A stretch of DNA of 64,000 bases from Gammaproteobacteria bacterium (GTDB lineage: Bacteria; Pseudomonadota; Gammaproteobacteria; Pseudomonadales; Cellvibrionaceae). The notes beneath the pieces are model-generated. The model had not been told where the DNA came from. It did not search any database and saw nothing but the letters and a program-made list of their open reading frames with translations. Numbering within the stretch: position 1 is the first letter of the stretch; every line of letters starts with the position of its first letter. The DNA lies in contig SEBV01000009.1 of the NCBI GenBank assembly GCA_004172865.1, positions 277,110-341,109 on the forward strand, read 5' to 3'. This document shows, in pieces, positions 45,619 to 55,836 of the stretch. Both the position numbers and the translations under genes were made by a program.

Positions 45619-48600
45619 CCACCCGGCATGTACAGACCATCCCACCCCCAGCATTGCACGCTGCCATCCGCCTTCAACGCACAGGTATTGTAGCCACCGA
45701 CACTTATCGCCTCGGCGGTACCTTCTTGCACATTGGCGCTTGTCGGGTCTGGCGTAAACCAGCTGTCCGTTTCATTGCCCAGCTGGTTGTAGGTATTAAC
45801 ACCCCAGCAACTGGTATAACCCGCGCTATTAAGTGCGCAGCTATGGCCTTCACCCAGACTGACTAAAACGATGTCGCTAAGGCTTGCGATTTGTACTGGC
45901 ACCGGGCTGTCGGTAGTCGTGCCGATGCCCAATTGTCCCTGAAGGTTATAGCCCCAGCACTTCACTCTACCCGCCGACGTCACGGCACAGCTATGTTTGT
46001 AACCAGAGGCCAATGAAATTATTGAGCCCGACAATCCCGTTACTGCAATCGGTAACTTATTGTCGAAATCGGTTCCGTTGCCCAGCGAGCCACTGCCATT
46101 ACTGCCCCAGCAAAAAGCACCCGTACCCGAGACGGCTGCGCAGCTGTGACTATTGCCGGCGCTAATCTTATAAGCGCCAGTTTCCAAGCCGGTTACATTG
46201 ACGGGGGTATTGCTGCTGATGTTAGTGCCATTACCTAACTGACCCGAGCCGTTGTCGCCCCAGCATTTGATCGCGCCCGGTGTGACAATCGCACAGGTGT
46301 GACTCCGCCCCAGGCTCACCGCGATAACACCGCTGTTAAGCCCAACAACATTCACTGGCACATTGCTATTTAAACCAAAGGCACCGACACCATTGCCCAA
46401 TTGACCGTTGGTATTTTCACCCCAACATTTGAGCGCGCCGAGTGCGGTAATCGCGCAACTGTGATTGCCACCCGCACTTACCGCTACAACATCGCTAAGC
46501 CCGGTGATAGGCACGGCATCTTCCATGCGTACGCCATTAAAGAAAGCGCCATTCCCTAATTGCCCTGCGTCATTGTTGCCCCAGCATTTAACACCGCCGC
46601 CAGCGGTAATCGAACAACTGTGCAGAAGCCCAGAACTTAGGAGGGAGGGTTTCACTGTGATGGTTTGTGTGTTGTCTGTAACCGCCACGGGTATAGGCCC
46701 GCTGCTGGCTTGCTGCATCAGGGCATCGGTCACTTTTAAGCTGACAAAATAACTGCCGAAAGTCGCAAAGGTATGATTGACCGTTTGGCCTTCAGCAATT
46801 GCACCATCACTAAAACTCCACTCGTATTTCACGATGCTGGCATCACCTGCGACCGACGTGCTCGCACTAAAGGTACGCGTAAAGCCGCTGCCACTCGCCA
46901 CGACTGCTGCCGTTGGCGCTTTAGGAAGCGCTAAGCAATTGCTCAAATTTACATTGATATTGGCAACCGCCACTGGAACGGTTTTTTCGTGCAAGTTGTT
47001 GCCGGAAGGCGTGATAACAAGTGATATGTTTTGATTGATAGTGGAGATAAACGAGAAATTTCGATTCTGGCTGGTGACGTCCGCAAGGCTCTCAATAAAT
47101 TTGCCATCCTCAAATACATTCAGTTGCGCACTTTCGTGTGGATAAGTTTCCCAGCCGCTAACGCAGCCAGTGACGGTAACTTTATCGTCAATAATAACCA
47201 GATCTGAAAAAGCGACACTGCTGTTAACGACTGTGACAGTCGCGCTTGAAGTAGATGTCTCGCGACTCTGAATGCCGCCTACCAGTCGCGCGGTTACAGC
47301 GCCAGCATTTGCATAGACACTAGCGCTGTAATTTCCGGCCGAGTCTATGTTGATTGTTTTGGTTAAAAATCTTTCACCGGAAATCTGTACTCGATACGCA
47401 GCGAGATCGCCGCTGCTCACAGTCACTTTGCCGGACACCGTCACCTGCTGTGGCATAACGAGACATCTAGGCAGCTTCACCGTCACACCAGCGGCAGGCA
47501 TGGTGATGTCCAGGGAATCCAAAATACTGTCTGCGTTTACCAAGGTTAAACGAGCCGTGCCAAGCGCTTTGGCATAGAGCGGTAGCTTCGAAATTGGCGA
47601 TAAACTTTGCTTGCTTATAAAATCCACGCCTTGCATTACCAAGCTCACGTTACCAGGAAGCGCGCTGTAATCGCATGTTGTGGATGACTGGGTTTCTGAA
47701 TAATCAATCTCGGCCCGAGTAATCATTTGATCCGCATTCCACCAACTGAAATGACTTACTTCGCCTTGATAATACTGCTCGCCGGACACCGGATCGGTTT
47801 GCAAACTCGCAGTGCCATCTTGCTCCCACAAACCCGTAGTTTCATTTAAGTGATAAAGCGGCATGGTTGCAGGCGGCGTAACGCCAGCCGGTGGTGTGGC
47901 AGGAATACGAATGGTGGCGGTTTTATTTGCGCCCAAATTAAGCGGCTGGCCATTAGTATCCGTAAATTCAACGCCCAAGGCACCCATGGATTCGATGGCT
48001 ATACCACTGCCACCATCCACCATAACGCCCGGCATAAAGTCTACGTTAACGCTGGGATCTATAGGCGTTAAGGTCACTTTAGCGGCGCCGGCAAAAATGG
48101 AACCATTAGCAGTAGCCAAACTATTTGCGGGTAAATCTACTCGTGCAGTAGAACCAGGAACACGCAGGGTGTTGTCATTGGCAGATTCAAGATTAAGCGT
48201 TGCGCCCACGGAATGCAGAACAATTCTTTTCGCAAAAACACCATTGTCACCTGCCGTTGCCGCAGCACGTATCGTGCTCGCAAAGCCGCTTTTAGTGATC
48301 CGTAAAATGGCAGGCGTTTGGGTGGATAAATTCACACTAAAGCTGCCTTCTACATTCGTCGATTCGAGAATATTACTTCCCTCAATTGCAATACTGGCAG
48401 CGCTTACTGGCACACCTGATTCGTCTACAACTAGACCTGTCGCAATCACAAAAAGTGGCGCTATCGAGCTTGCACTCGAATTGCCCAGCGAGCTGGAGTT
48501 AACACTTGATGAAGAACTGGTCGTCGATGACACGCTAGCAATAAGGCTACTCGACGTATTCGCGCTAGATGAATTACTGCTACTCGAAGAACTTAGGGAA

Positions 48601-48680
48601 GAAGATTTATTGGAACCGCCACCACAGGCCGACAACCCAATAATTGTTAAAAAGAGTGCGTACCGTGCAAGCTTGTTCAT
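45615..48680 (-). CDS. lipoprotein with poly-Ser linker, PKD domain and RCC1 propeller
   Basis: 1021 aa. Lipobox LSAC (C19) followed by GGGSNKSSSL and a Ser-rich linker to about residue 72, typical of Cellvibrio surface proteins. Carboxypeptidase-like beta domains occupy the N-terminal half; a PKD domain is at about 585-670 (YEWSFSDGAIAEGQTVNHTF). From 675 to the end come seven RCC1 units, each with an HSC...CWG cysteine pair 15-19 residues apart, enough for a complete seven-bladed propeller. Probably outer-membrane and surface exposed, binding a partner or polysaccharide. No catalytic motif seen. Confidence 0.88.
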   Translation of the reverse strand: MNKLARYALFLTIIGLSACGGGSNKSSSLSSSSSSNSSSANTSSSLIASVSSTTSSSSSVNSSSLGNSSASSIAPLFVIATGLVVDESGVPVSAASIAIEGSNILESTNVEGSFSVNLSTQTPAILRITKSGFASTIRAAATAGDNGVFAKRIVLHSVGATLNLESANDNTLRVPGSTARVDLPANSLATANGSIFAGAAKVTLTPIDPSVNVDFMPGVMVDGGSGIAIESMGALGVEFTDTNGQPLNLGANKTATIRIPATPPAGVTPPATMPLYHLNETTGLWEQDGTASLQTDPVSGEQYYQGEVSHFSWWNADQMITRAEIDYSETQSSTTCDYSALPGNVSLVMQGVDFISKQSLSPISKLPLYAKALGTARLTLVNADSILDSLDITMPAAGVTVKLPRCLVMPQQVTVSGKVTVSSGDLAAYRVQISGERFLTKTINIDSAGNYSASVYANAGAVTARLVGGIQSRETSTSSATVTVVNSSVAFSDLVIIDDKVTVTGCVSGWETYPHESAQLNVFEDGKFIESLADVTSQNRNFSFISTINQNISLVITPSGNNLHEKTVPVAVANINVNLSNCLALPKAPTAAVVASGSGFTRTFSASTSVAGDASIVKYEWSFSDGAIAEGQTVNHTFATFGSYFVSLKVTDALMQQASSGPIPVAVTDNTQTITVKPSLLSSGLLHSCSITAGGGVKCWGNNDAGQLGNGAFFNGVRMEDAVPITGLSDVVAVSAGGNHSCAITALGALKCWGENTNGQLGNGVGAFGLNSNVPVNVVGLNSGVIAVSLGRSHTCAIVTPGAIKCWGDNGSGQLGNGTNISSNTPVNVTGLETGAYKISAGNSHSCAAVSGTGAFCWGSNGSGSLGNGTDFDNKLPIAVTGLSGSIISLASGYKHSCAVTSAGRVKCWGYNLQGQLGIGTTTDSPVPVQIASLSDIVLVSLGEGHSCALNSAGYTSCWGVNTYNQLGNETDSWFTPDPTSANVQEGTAEAISVGGYNTCALKADGSVQCWGWDGLYMPGG

Positions 48681-49010
48681 GTAAATACCTTTTTACTTTT
48701 TAAGCGCTAGGTGAATGAAAATAATTTGCTGTGCAATGACAAATTCCAATCGCATTTTTCTGCATTGGGAATCTGATTGTGACGAGAATGGAAATGTACC
48801 TAGACGAATTTTAAAAAGTAACTACTGCTAATACTGGTTACATTTTAAAAGCGTGTAAATAGTCCAAATGGACTAGAGAGGATGTTGATGTGTATTTGAA
48901 AAACGATCTAATTTAACTAATTTTTTATACAAAAAATGTCACAAATTAAATATGCCCGATACGAGATGTGTCGGGCTTTTGAAAACTTTCTTATAAAATT
49001 CTACGGAAAA
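48681..49010. other. intergenic region with hairpin
   Basis: 330 bp between the RCC1 gene start and the yicC stop. A hairpin, GCCCGATAC against GTGTCGGGC (48954-48976, one G-T pair), is followed by TTTT on the plus strand and is a weak end signal for yicC. A GAAAAT-A-ATTTGC near-dyad at 48717-48729 resembles the cluster operators with one mismatch. No gene seen. Confidence 0.5.
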
Positions 49011-49880
49011 TTATTCGATATTCTGCACCTGCTCACGCATCTGCTCGATCAATACTTTCAATTCAACCGCCGCCTGAGTCGTATCACTCACAATACTCTT
49101 AGATGACAGTGTATTGGCTTCGCGATTTAATTCCTGCATTAAAAAATCCAAACGGCGGCCCAAAGAATCGGTTTGTTTCAGGCTACGTTTTACTTCGATA
49201 ACGTGCGTATCCAAACGATCCAATTCTTCGTCGACGTCAGCTTTTTGCGCTAGCAAAACGATTTCTTGTTCAAGGCGTTCCGGGTCGAGATCAACTTGCA
49301 AAGCGGCGAGTTTGATTTGCAATTTTTCGCGTTGGGCCGCGAGAATTTCTGGCATACGCGCACGCACTTTTACAACTTGCGCGGATACTGCATCAAGGCG
49401 CTGGAGAATAAGTTGTTCAAGTTCATTGCCTTCGCGGCTGCGATGCTCAATTAAACCTTCGAGCGCAGAATCAAATAATTCCAACACCGCACTTTGCACA
49501 GCGTCGCGGTCAAGTTCTTGTTTTTGAATCACACCGGGGTATTTGAGAATATCCAATGCGCTAATAGGCGCAGCTGTAGCACCGAGCAATCCATTTATTT
49601 GTTGTGCAGCTTTGGCCAATTGCGCCACGCGGCTGAGGCTAACGCCCAACTCGGCTTCGCCTTCCTGCTCCCATTGAATACTTAAACTGGCTTCCACTTT
49701 GCCGCGTTGTAGGGATTTACGCATGGCATCGCGCAAATTGGGTTCGATCTCGCGAAAATCTTCCGGCAAGCGAAAACTTGGCTCAAGATAGCGGTGGTTG
49801 ACGCTGCGAATTTCCCAAACGGCGGTGCCCCAAGGGAGTTTGGCTTCGCGGCGTGCAAATCCGGTCATACTACGTGGCAT
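49011..49880 (-). CDS. yicC: YicC family endoribonuclease-like protein
   Basis: 289 aa. MTGFARREAKLPWGTAVWEIRSVNHRYLE at the N-terminus and the C-terminal KIVSDTTQAAVELKVLIEQMREQVQNIE-type region are the YicC signature. Family members are stress-induced and implicated in RNA turnover. Divergent from rph, as in pseudomonads. Normal length, no defects. Confidence 0.95.
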   Translation of the reverse strand: MPRSMTGFARREAKLPWGTAVWEIRSVNHRYLEPSFRLPEDFREIEPNLRDAMRKSLQRGKVEASLSIQWEQEGEAELGVSLSRVAQLAKAAQQINGLLGATAAPISALDILKYPGVIQKQELDRDAVQSAVLELFDSALEGLIEHRSREGNELEQLILQRLDAVSAQVVKVRARMPEILAAQREKLQIKLAALQVDLDPERLEQEIVLLAQKADVDEELDRLDTHVIEVKRSLKQTDSLGRRLDFLMQELNREANTLSSKSIVSDTTQAAVELKVLIEQMREQVQNIE

Positions 49881-50046
49881 AGGGATTCCTTCAATCGGTT
49901 GCTAAATGGTTTGATGACTTATAGTCGCCAGAGCTGGTAAAGTTCGGAACGTTTTTTAGCTCATAGCGTTAGCGACATTTTGTCGTATTTATTTTGGAAG
50001 ATGTTAGCACACCTCTTCTATCACATTCAGAAGTAAGGATTTTCAC

Positions 50047-50769
50047 ATGCAACGCCCCAGTGGTCGCACCCCCAACCAACTCCGCGATATTCGCATCACC
50101 CGCCGTTACACTAAACACGCCGAAGGCTCAGTGCTGGTGGAGTTTGGCGATACCAAAGTTATTTGCACTGCAAGTGTGGTCAATAACGTTCCGAGCTTTT
50201 TGCGCGGCAAAGGTCAAGGCTGGCTGACGGCAGAATACGGTATGTTGCCACGCTCCACCGGTACCCGTATGGATCGTGAAGCAGCGCGCGGCAAGCAACA
50301 AGGCCGCACCGTAGAAATCCAGCGTTTAATAGGCCGCTCATTGCGCGCCGCAGTGGATTTAACGGCGCTGGGAGAAAATACAATTAACATCGATTGCGAT
50401 GTTATCCAAGCCGACGGCGGCACCCGCACAGCATCAATCACCGGCGCCTGGGTTGCACTGGCTGATGCAATCGCACATTTAAAAGCACAGGATAAAGTTG
50501 TCGGCGAACCGCTAAAACGCGCAATCGCTTCTGTGTCCGTAGGCATTTATGAAGGCGTACCCGTATTGGATTTGGATTACCCTGAAGACTCCACAGCCGA
50601 CACCGATATGAATGTTGTTATGGGCGATGACGGCGGGATTATTGAAATCCAGGGTACTGCTGAAGCTGAGCCTTTTACTGAGGAAGAATTTGCGGCTATG
50701 TTGAAATTGGCTAAGCAGGGAATTGCAGAATTGCATCGCTTGCAGCAGGAAGCGTTGGCGAGAAATTAA
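50047..50769 (+). CDS. rph: ribonuclease PH
   Basis: Phosphorolytic 3'-5' exoribonuclease that trims tRNA 3' ends; hexamer. 240 aa. [42 protein letters not shown] at the N-terminus, [20 protein letters not shown] in the catalytic region and the [18 protein letters not shown] segment with catalytic acids. AAGGA upstream of the ATG. Full-length, unlike the truncated rph of E. coli K-12. Confidence 0.97.
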   Translation: MQRPSGRTPNQLRDIRITRRYTKHAEGSVLVEFGDTKVICTASVVNNVPSFLRGKGQGWLTAEYGMLPRSTGTRMDREAARGKQQGRTVEIQRLIGRSLRAAVDLTALGENTINIDCDVIQADGGTRTASITGAWVALADAIAHLKAQDKVVGEPLKRAIASVSVGIYEGVPVLDLDYPEDSTADTDMNVVMGDDGGIIEIQGTAEAEPFTEEEFAAMLKLAKQGIAELHRLQQEALARN

Positions 50770-50774
50770 TTTCA

Positions 50775-50811
50775 AAAAATCCCGCGCCATTTAAAATAGC
50801 GCGGGATTTTT
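50775..50811. terminator. bidirectional terminator after rph
   Basis: Perfect 13-bp stem AAAAATCCCGCGC / GCGCGGGATTTTT with an 11-base loop, starting a few bases after the rph stop and serving the convergent XRE gene as well. Confidence 0.92.
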
Positions 50812-50824
50812 ATTAGTAGCAGAT

Positions 50825-51571
50825 CTAAATTTTTCGTAAACGAAATTCAACAAAGAAACCAAATAAGCCGGAAAAAGTAAGCAAGGCTCCCAATAGAATT
50901 AAATAGCGATTTTCTGGGCGAGGCAGCTCTTTGTTACCTTTAATTTCGTAGGCTCTTAGACCTCCTTCAACATTTTTATAAATATATCTACCTTGATAAT
51001 TGTTCGTTAAAATCGTATCTACTTTATATCTATTTCGCATAGTTTTTGCCTTAGCGGCCAACTCTTCATTTTTTTTAGTGCATTCATTGTTAATAGTATA
51101 ATTACATGGGTCTCTAGCTTCATATCTATCCCAATGCTCGATAAAGTCAACGGGTTCGCCAGCTTGCAGAATTCCGTCAGAGGCATATTCGTATTGAGAT
51201 AGGTTAAAAAGTAAAGATTTATATCCCGCCACAATCAACGTCAAACCAATCACACAAGCTGCAGCCGAACCAAATAGCCACTTTTTAATATTATGAATTT
51301 TGTAAGCAACACCTGCATTTAGATGATTCGCAACTTCAGGGATTTGTCGCAATTGACGGTAAATTATTTTTTCATCGATGCCTTCCAGGAAGGCTGCAAC
51401 ATTGATAGTTAAGGCTTTTAAGATACCACTGAAAATATCGGCAGAGGGAACTGATTTATCGTTTTCCAGTTTTGATAAATAGGATTGCTCAATGCCAATC
51501 GCTTCTGCTAGTTGCGGCTGTGTTAAATTTTTTTCGGTACGAAGTTGTTTGATTTTCTCGCCAATATTCAT
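50825..51571 (-). CDS. membrane-anchored XRE-family regulator
   Basis: 248 aa. Residues 1-62 form a Cro/CI-type HTH (IGEKIKQLRTEKNLTQPQLAEAIGIEQSYLSKLEN). Two transmembrane segments follow, at about 94-115 and 222-242, with a roughly 105-residue loop between them likely in the periplasm. AAGGA before the ATG. AT-rich and without counterpart in the rph-crc interval of pseudomonads. The layout suggests a membrane-bound sensor-regulator; neither signal nor target is known. Confidence 0.75.
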   Translation of the reverse strand: MNIGEKIKQLRTEKNLTQPQLAEAIGIEQSYLSKLENDKSVPSADIFSGILKALTINVAAFLEGIDEKIIYRQLRQIPEVANHLNAGVAYKIHNIKKWLFGSAAACVIGLTLIVAGYKSLLFNLSQYEYASDGILQAGEPVDFIEHWDRYEARDPCNYTINNECTKKNEELAAKAKTMRNRYKVDTILTNNYQGRYIYKNVEGGLRAYEIKGNKELPRPENRYLILLGALLTFSGLFGFFVEFRLRKI

Positions 51572-51722
51572 AAATTGTCCTTGTAGATATTTTGTTGGTA
51601 CAGATTGCTATCTGTTGAAATTATTCTTGGGTATTCCTGAAAAACTTGGAAGCTGAATATTGGTGAATATTAAGAATTACCGCGATTTTATTTTTATACC
51701 TAACTTTTACTGCACCCAAAAT

Positions 51723-51756
51723 AAAAAACTCGCTCTTGTTAGGGAGCGAGTTTTTT
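51723..51756. terminator. terminator downstream of crc
   Basis: Perfect 13-bp stem AAAAAACTCGCTC / GAGCGAGTTTTTT with an 8-base loop. T tracts on both strands; 16 bp from the crc stop. Confidence 0.9.
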
Positions 51757-51771
51757 TAATTTTTGATTTAT

Positions 51772-52548
51772 TTATGGCTGTAATTCAATATCGTAATCGA
51801 TAATCACAGGCATATGACTGGAGAACTGTTGAGTCTTATAAATTGCTGCGTATTCTACTTTTGGGCCGATGCTGTTAGAGACAACCTGGAAGTCAGTGCG
51901 CCAGCCATCGCCTTCGCCCTTTGTACCTTTTGGCCACCAGCTGTATTCGTCGCTATCTTTGTTAACGCGGCGGAATGCATCGACATAACCTAACTGATTG
52001 TAAAGCTGGCTTAACCATTGACGCTCGTGTGGCAGGAAACCGGAGTTGTGTTGGTTTTCACCAGAGTTGCTGACGTCGCGTGGAGTGTGGGCCATTGCCC
52101 AGTTGCCACAGAAAATATATTCGCGACGCTTGCGAGTAATTTTGTCGAGATGCGCTTGAAAATCGTCGAAGAATTTAATTTTCACTTCTTGTGATTCAAG
52201 CTCGGAGGTTGCGCTTGGAGCCAGCAAAGAACCTACACTCAATTGTTCGTAATCAACTTGCAGATAACGGCCTTCCATATCCACACCTGACGCAAAACCT
52301 AAACCGTATATAAGAGCTTTGGGTTGTACGCGGGTATAAATGGCGACGCCGTTGTAATTCTTGGTACCTGAGTCGAAGAAATAGGCAAAATAACCGTCGA
52401 GTTCATACTCGGGCTTTTCCATATCGCGCTCGCGTGCACGAAGATCTTGCAAGCAGATTAAATCTGCGTCCTGATTTGCCAGCCAGTCATAAAGACCGCG
52501 CTGCGCCGACTGTACAATTCCATCGACGCTAAGACTTATAACTCTCAT
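51772..52548 (-). CDS. crc: catabolite repression control protein Crc (ExoIII-fold, catalytic residues lost)
   Basis: 258 aa, exonuclease III fold. MRVISLSVDGI...DWLANQDADLICLQDLRA, ELDGYFAYFFDSG, RKRREYIFCGNW and SWWPKGTKGEGDGWRTDFQ match Pseudomonas Crc. The ExoIII active site is not kept: Ser for the N-terminal Asn, Asp for the metal Glu (LQD), G-N-W-A in place of G-D-x-N, and Ser-His for the terminal Asp-His. Crc works with Hfq to repress translation of catabolic mRNAs, so it may dampen the amino-sugar-acid cluster. Divergent from pyrE, as in pseudomonads. Confidence 0.9.
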   Translation of the reverse strand: MRVISLSVDGIVQSAQRGLYDWLANQDADLICLQDLRARERDMEKPEYELDGYFAYFFDSGTKNYNGVAIYTRVQPKALIYGLGFASGVDMEGRYLQVDYEQLSVGSLLAPSATSELESQEVKIKFFDDFQAHLDKITRKRREYIFCGNWAMAHTPRDVSNSGENQHNSGFLPHERQWLSQLYNQLGYVDAFRRVNKDSDEYSWWPKGTKGEGDGWRTDFQVVSNSIGPKVEYAAIYKTQQFSSHMPVIIDYDIELQP

Positions 52549-52759
52549 GTTAGCCCCTTGATTACGGACTGTGTATGATACCCAAGGTTTATCACAATGT
52601 GTTACCTATGTTTCGTATTGTTACAATTTTTACAGAATTATGGGAGATTTCAGGTAGGGAAACTACTAGATAACCAAAAGGCAATTGAGTTCAATGCTTA
52701 TGTCCCTAAAATCTTATTCTTAGTATTATTCAAAGTTAGTCCATAAATAGGAATTTTCC

Positions 52760-53404
52760 ATGCAAAAATACCAGCACGACTTTATTCAGCTGGCGATTAA
52801 ACACCAAGCATTAGGTTTTGGTGAGTTCACGCTCAAGTCTGGCCGTATCAGTCCCTACTTTTTTAACGCCGGTAAATTTCAAACCGGTAGCGCTCTCGCT
52901 GAGTTGGGTCGCTTTTATGCTGCCGCCATTAAAGATGCAAATATTGATTTCGATATTGTGTTCGGCCCCGCCTACAAAGGTATTCCTTTAGCGGCAACCA
53001 CCGCAATTGCCTTATCAGATCATTACCAAAGTGATCTGCCATTTTGCTACAACCGTAAAGAAGCCAAAGATCATGGCGAAGGCGGCACGTTGGTAGGCGC
53101 GCCCCTGCAAGGTAAAGTGTTGATTGTTGATGATGTCATCACGGCTGGAACTGCAGTGCGTGAGGTGATGTCTATTATCAAGGCTGCCGGTGCTGCACCA
53201 GCAGCGGTTCTGATTGGTTTAAATCGCCAGGAGAAAGGTCAGGGCGAGTTGTCGGCAATTCAGGAAGTTGAACAATCTTTTGGCATTCCTGTGGTCAGCA
53301 TCATCAATTTAAATCATATAATCCATTACCTTGAAACTCAGTCAAACCAGCAGGACATGGTCGCTAAAATTAAAGCGTATCGTGCAACTTACGGCGTAGA
53401 CTAA
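52760..53404 (+). CDS. pyrE: orotate phosphoribosyltransferase
   Basis: Forms OMP from orotate and PRPP in pyrimidine synthesis. 214 aa. [43 protein letters not shown] (catalytic loop) and the PRPP motif [16 protein letters not shown] are intact. Divergent from crc over 211 bp. Weak upstream ribosome-binding site (AGGAA). Confidence 0.97.
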   Translation: MQKYQHDFIQLAIKHQALGFGEFTLKSGRISPYFFNAGKFQTGSALAELGRFYAAAIKDANIDFDIVFGPAYKGIPLAATTAIALSDHYQSDLPFCYNRKEAKDHGEGGTLVGAPLQGKVLIVDDVITAGTAVREVMSIIKAAGAAPAAVLIGLNRQEKGQGELSAIQEVEQSFGIPVVSIINLNHIIHYLETQSNQQDMVAKIKAYRATYGVD

Positions 53405-53470
53405 TTAAACGTGATGCATGGCGGAGCTTGCTGTGCATTCCATGCAATTTTCAATTTAACATTGGCCGCT

Positions 53471-54106
53471 ATGAAACAACGATTTTCTTTGATAGCAAAG
53501 CTTTTATTGATAAGCGGTTTATTTATCGCCGTGAACGCAAATACGTTCGCAGCTGATAAGACCGACAATAAAACCGTTTTTTATCGTTACACCACCAATG
53601 ACGGTCACAAGGTAGTATCGCAAACTATTCCACCGCAATACGTGCGCAATGGTTATGAAATGTTGACGTTAAATGGTGAGATATTGAAAGTTGTAGCGCC
53701 TGCACCTGCAGAGGCAGATGCAGAACGTATTGCCAAAGAACGCAAAGCCGCTAAAGAACAAGCGCGAACTGATTTGGAATTGCGCCGCACTTATAGTTCA
53801 GTCGCGGATATTGAGTCGGCTAAAGCACGCAATCTGCAAGAATTGATCAATACGATTAATATTTTGAAAGCGAATCTTGTCAGTGTTAGATCGCAATTAA
53901 AAATTCAGGAAGGTCATGCGGCAGCTATTGAGCGCAACGGCAAAACAGTGCCCGACGATATTTTGAAAAATATTGCAACGCTGCGCGCTGAAGACAAAGA
54001 TTTGAATGTTCAAATTAAACAGCGCGAAGAAGAGCATCAAACCGCTGCAGAAAAGTATGATCAGGATAGAGAAAGATTTATCCAGATTACCGGACTGACA
54101 AAATAG
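53471..54106 (+). CDS. DUF4124-type periplasmic protein with coiled coil
   Basis: 211 aa from the ATG at 53471; the longer frame begins at GTG without support. Signal peptide MKQRFSLIAKLLLISGLFIAVNANTFAA, then a DUF4124-like segment (VFYRYTTNDGHKVVSQTIPPQYVRNGYEML) and a long charged helical region from about residue 80 likely to be a coiled coil. A similar gene follows pyrE in pseudomonads. Function unknown. Closed by a strong terminator. Confidence 0.82.
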   Translation: MKQRFSLIAKLLLISGLFIAVNANTFAADKTDNKTVFYRYTTNDGHKVVSQTIPPQYVRNGYEMLTLNGEILKVVAPAPAEADAERIAKERKAAKEQARTDLELRRTYSSVADIESAKARNLQELINTINILKANLVSVRSQLKIQEGHAAAIERNGKTVPDDILKNIATLRAEDKDLNVQIKQREEEHQTAAEKYDQDRERFIQITGLTK

Positions 54107-54130
54107 TAAAGTCAGCTAAAAGCCAGCTCA

Positions 54131-54163
54131 CATAAAAAAACCGGCAATGCCGGTTTTTTTATG
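54131..54163. terminator. bidirectional terminator
   Basis: Perfect 15-bp stem, CATAAAAAAACCGGC / GCCGGTTTTTTTATG, with an AAT loop, between the DUF4124-type gene and slmA. Overlaps the slmA stop codon. Confidence 0.93.
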
Positions 54164-54779
54164 CTTCTACAAATTCGATCTGCATTAATAAAGGCGCTAA
54201 CAATTTCCATTGTTCCAGCCAGAGCAAACTCGGCGAACTTTGAAATTTACTTCTTACGTATTGCAAAATTGCACCATCAACATAGGCCATTAAAAAATGT
54301 GCGAAGGCAGCAGCGGGAAGAGCAGACTGCAAATTATTTTTCAATTCCGCATCGCGCAGTATTTGTTTTAATTGGGTTTCAATTCGTTCAAAAAACTGCA
54401 CTATACGCTGACGCAAGCGTTCTGTTTCACCAGTTAGCGCATCACCCACTAACAAACGCGACATTCCGGGATGTTGCTCTGCAAAAACCAGTAAAGTATT
54501 AATAATTAATTCACAGCGTTTGGCTGCAGATTTTTCTGACGCGAGAACAAGTGTAATTTCGGTAAAAACATTCGCCTCAATATATTCAATCAAGCCTTCA
54601 AACATTTTTGTTTTGCTGGGGAAATGACGATATAAAGCCGCTTCGGAAACACCGACAACTTTTGCCAAAGCAGCGGTAGTAATGCGTTCGCCGGGACTAT
54701 CTTCAAGGCTTTTTGCCAGCGCCGATAATATTTGCTCGCGACGCGATATTTTATTGCCAGCTTTGTTCATTTGTTGCAT
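54159..54779 (-). CDS. slmA: nucleoid occlusion factor SlmA
   Basis: TetR-family DNA-binding protein that blocks FtsZ ring assembly over the nucleoid. 206 aa. REQILSALAKSLEDSPGERITTAALAKVVGVSEAALYRHFPSKTKMFEGLIEYIEANVF is the SlmA HTH and start of the FtsZ-interacting domain. Located 107 bp downstream of argB in the same direction. Its context among housekeeping genes supports SlmA over a metabolic TetR. Confidence 0.93.
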   Translation of the reverse strand: MQQMNKAGNKISRREQILSALAKSLEDSPGERITTAALAKVVGVSEAALYRHFPSKTKMFEGLIEYIEANVFTEITLVLASEKSAAKRCELIINTLLVFAEQHPGMSRLLVGDALTGETERLRQRIVQFFERIETQLKQILRDAELKNNLQSALPAAAFAHFLMAYVDGAILQYVRSKFQSSPSLLWLEQWKLLAPLLMQIEFVEA

Positions 54780-54886
54780 ACATCCGTGACTTGTTGATTA
54801 ATTGCGGTAACGTTATTGATAATTTATAACGCACCGCAATAAGATCCAACCAGTTAGCTATCTTTAACTATGTTTTAAATATTTTT

Positions 54887-55813
<927 letters not shown>

Positions 55814-55836
55814 CTACTATCTGAAAGTTAAAAAAT

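Noticed and set aside
45900..46660. Tandem DNA repeats in the RCC1 coding region
   Set aside because: The periodicity reflects the protein repeats (HSC...CWG units), with divergent codons; not a DNA-level repeat array or CRISPR.
47863..48684. 273-codon plus-strand frame opposite the RCC1 lipoprotein gene
   Set aside because: It is the reverse-complement shadow of a Ser/Thr/Ala-rich coding region; the minus-strand reading has a lipobox, linker and domains, this one has no start site or family.
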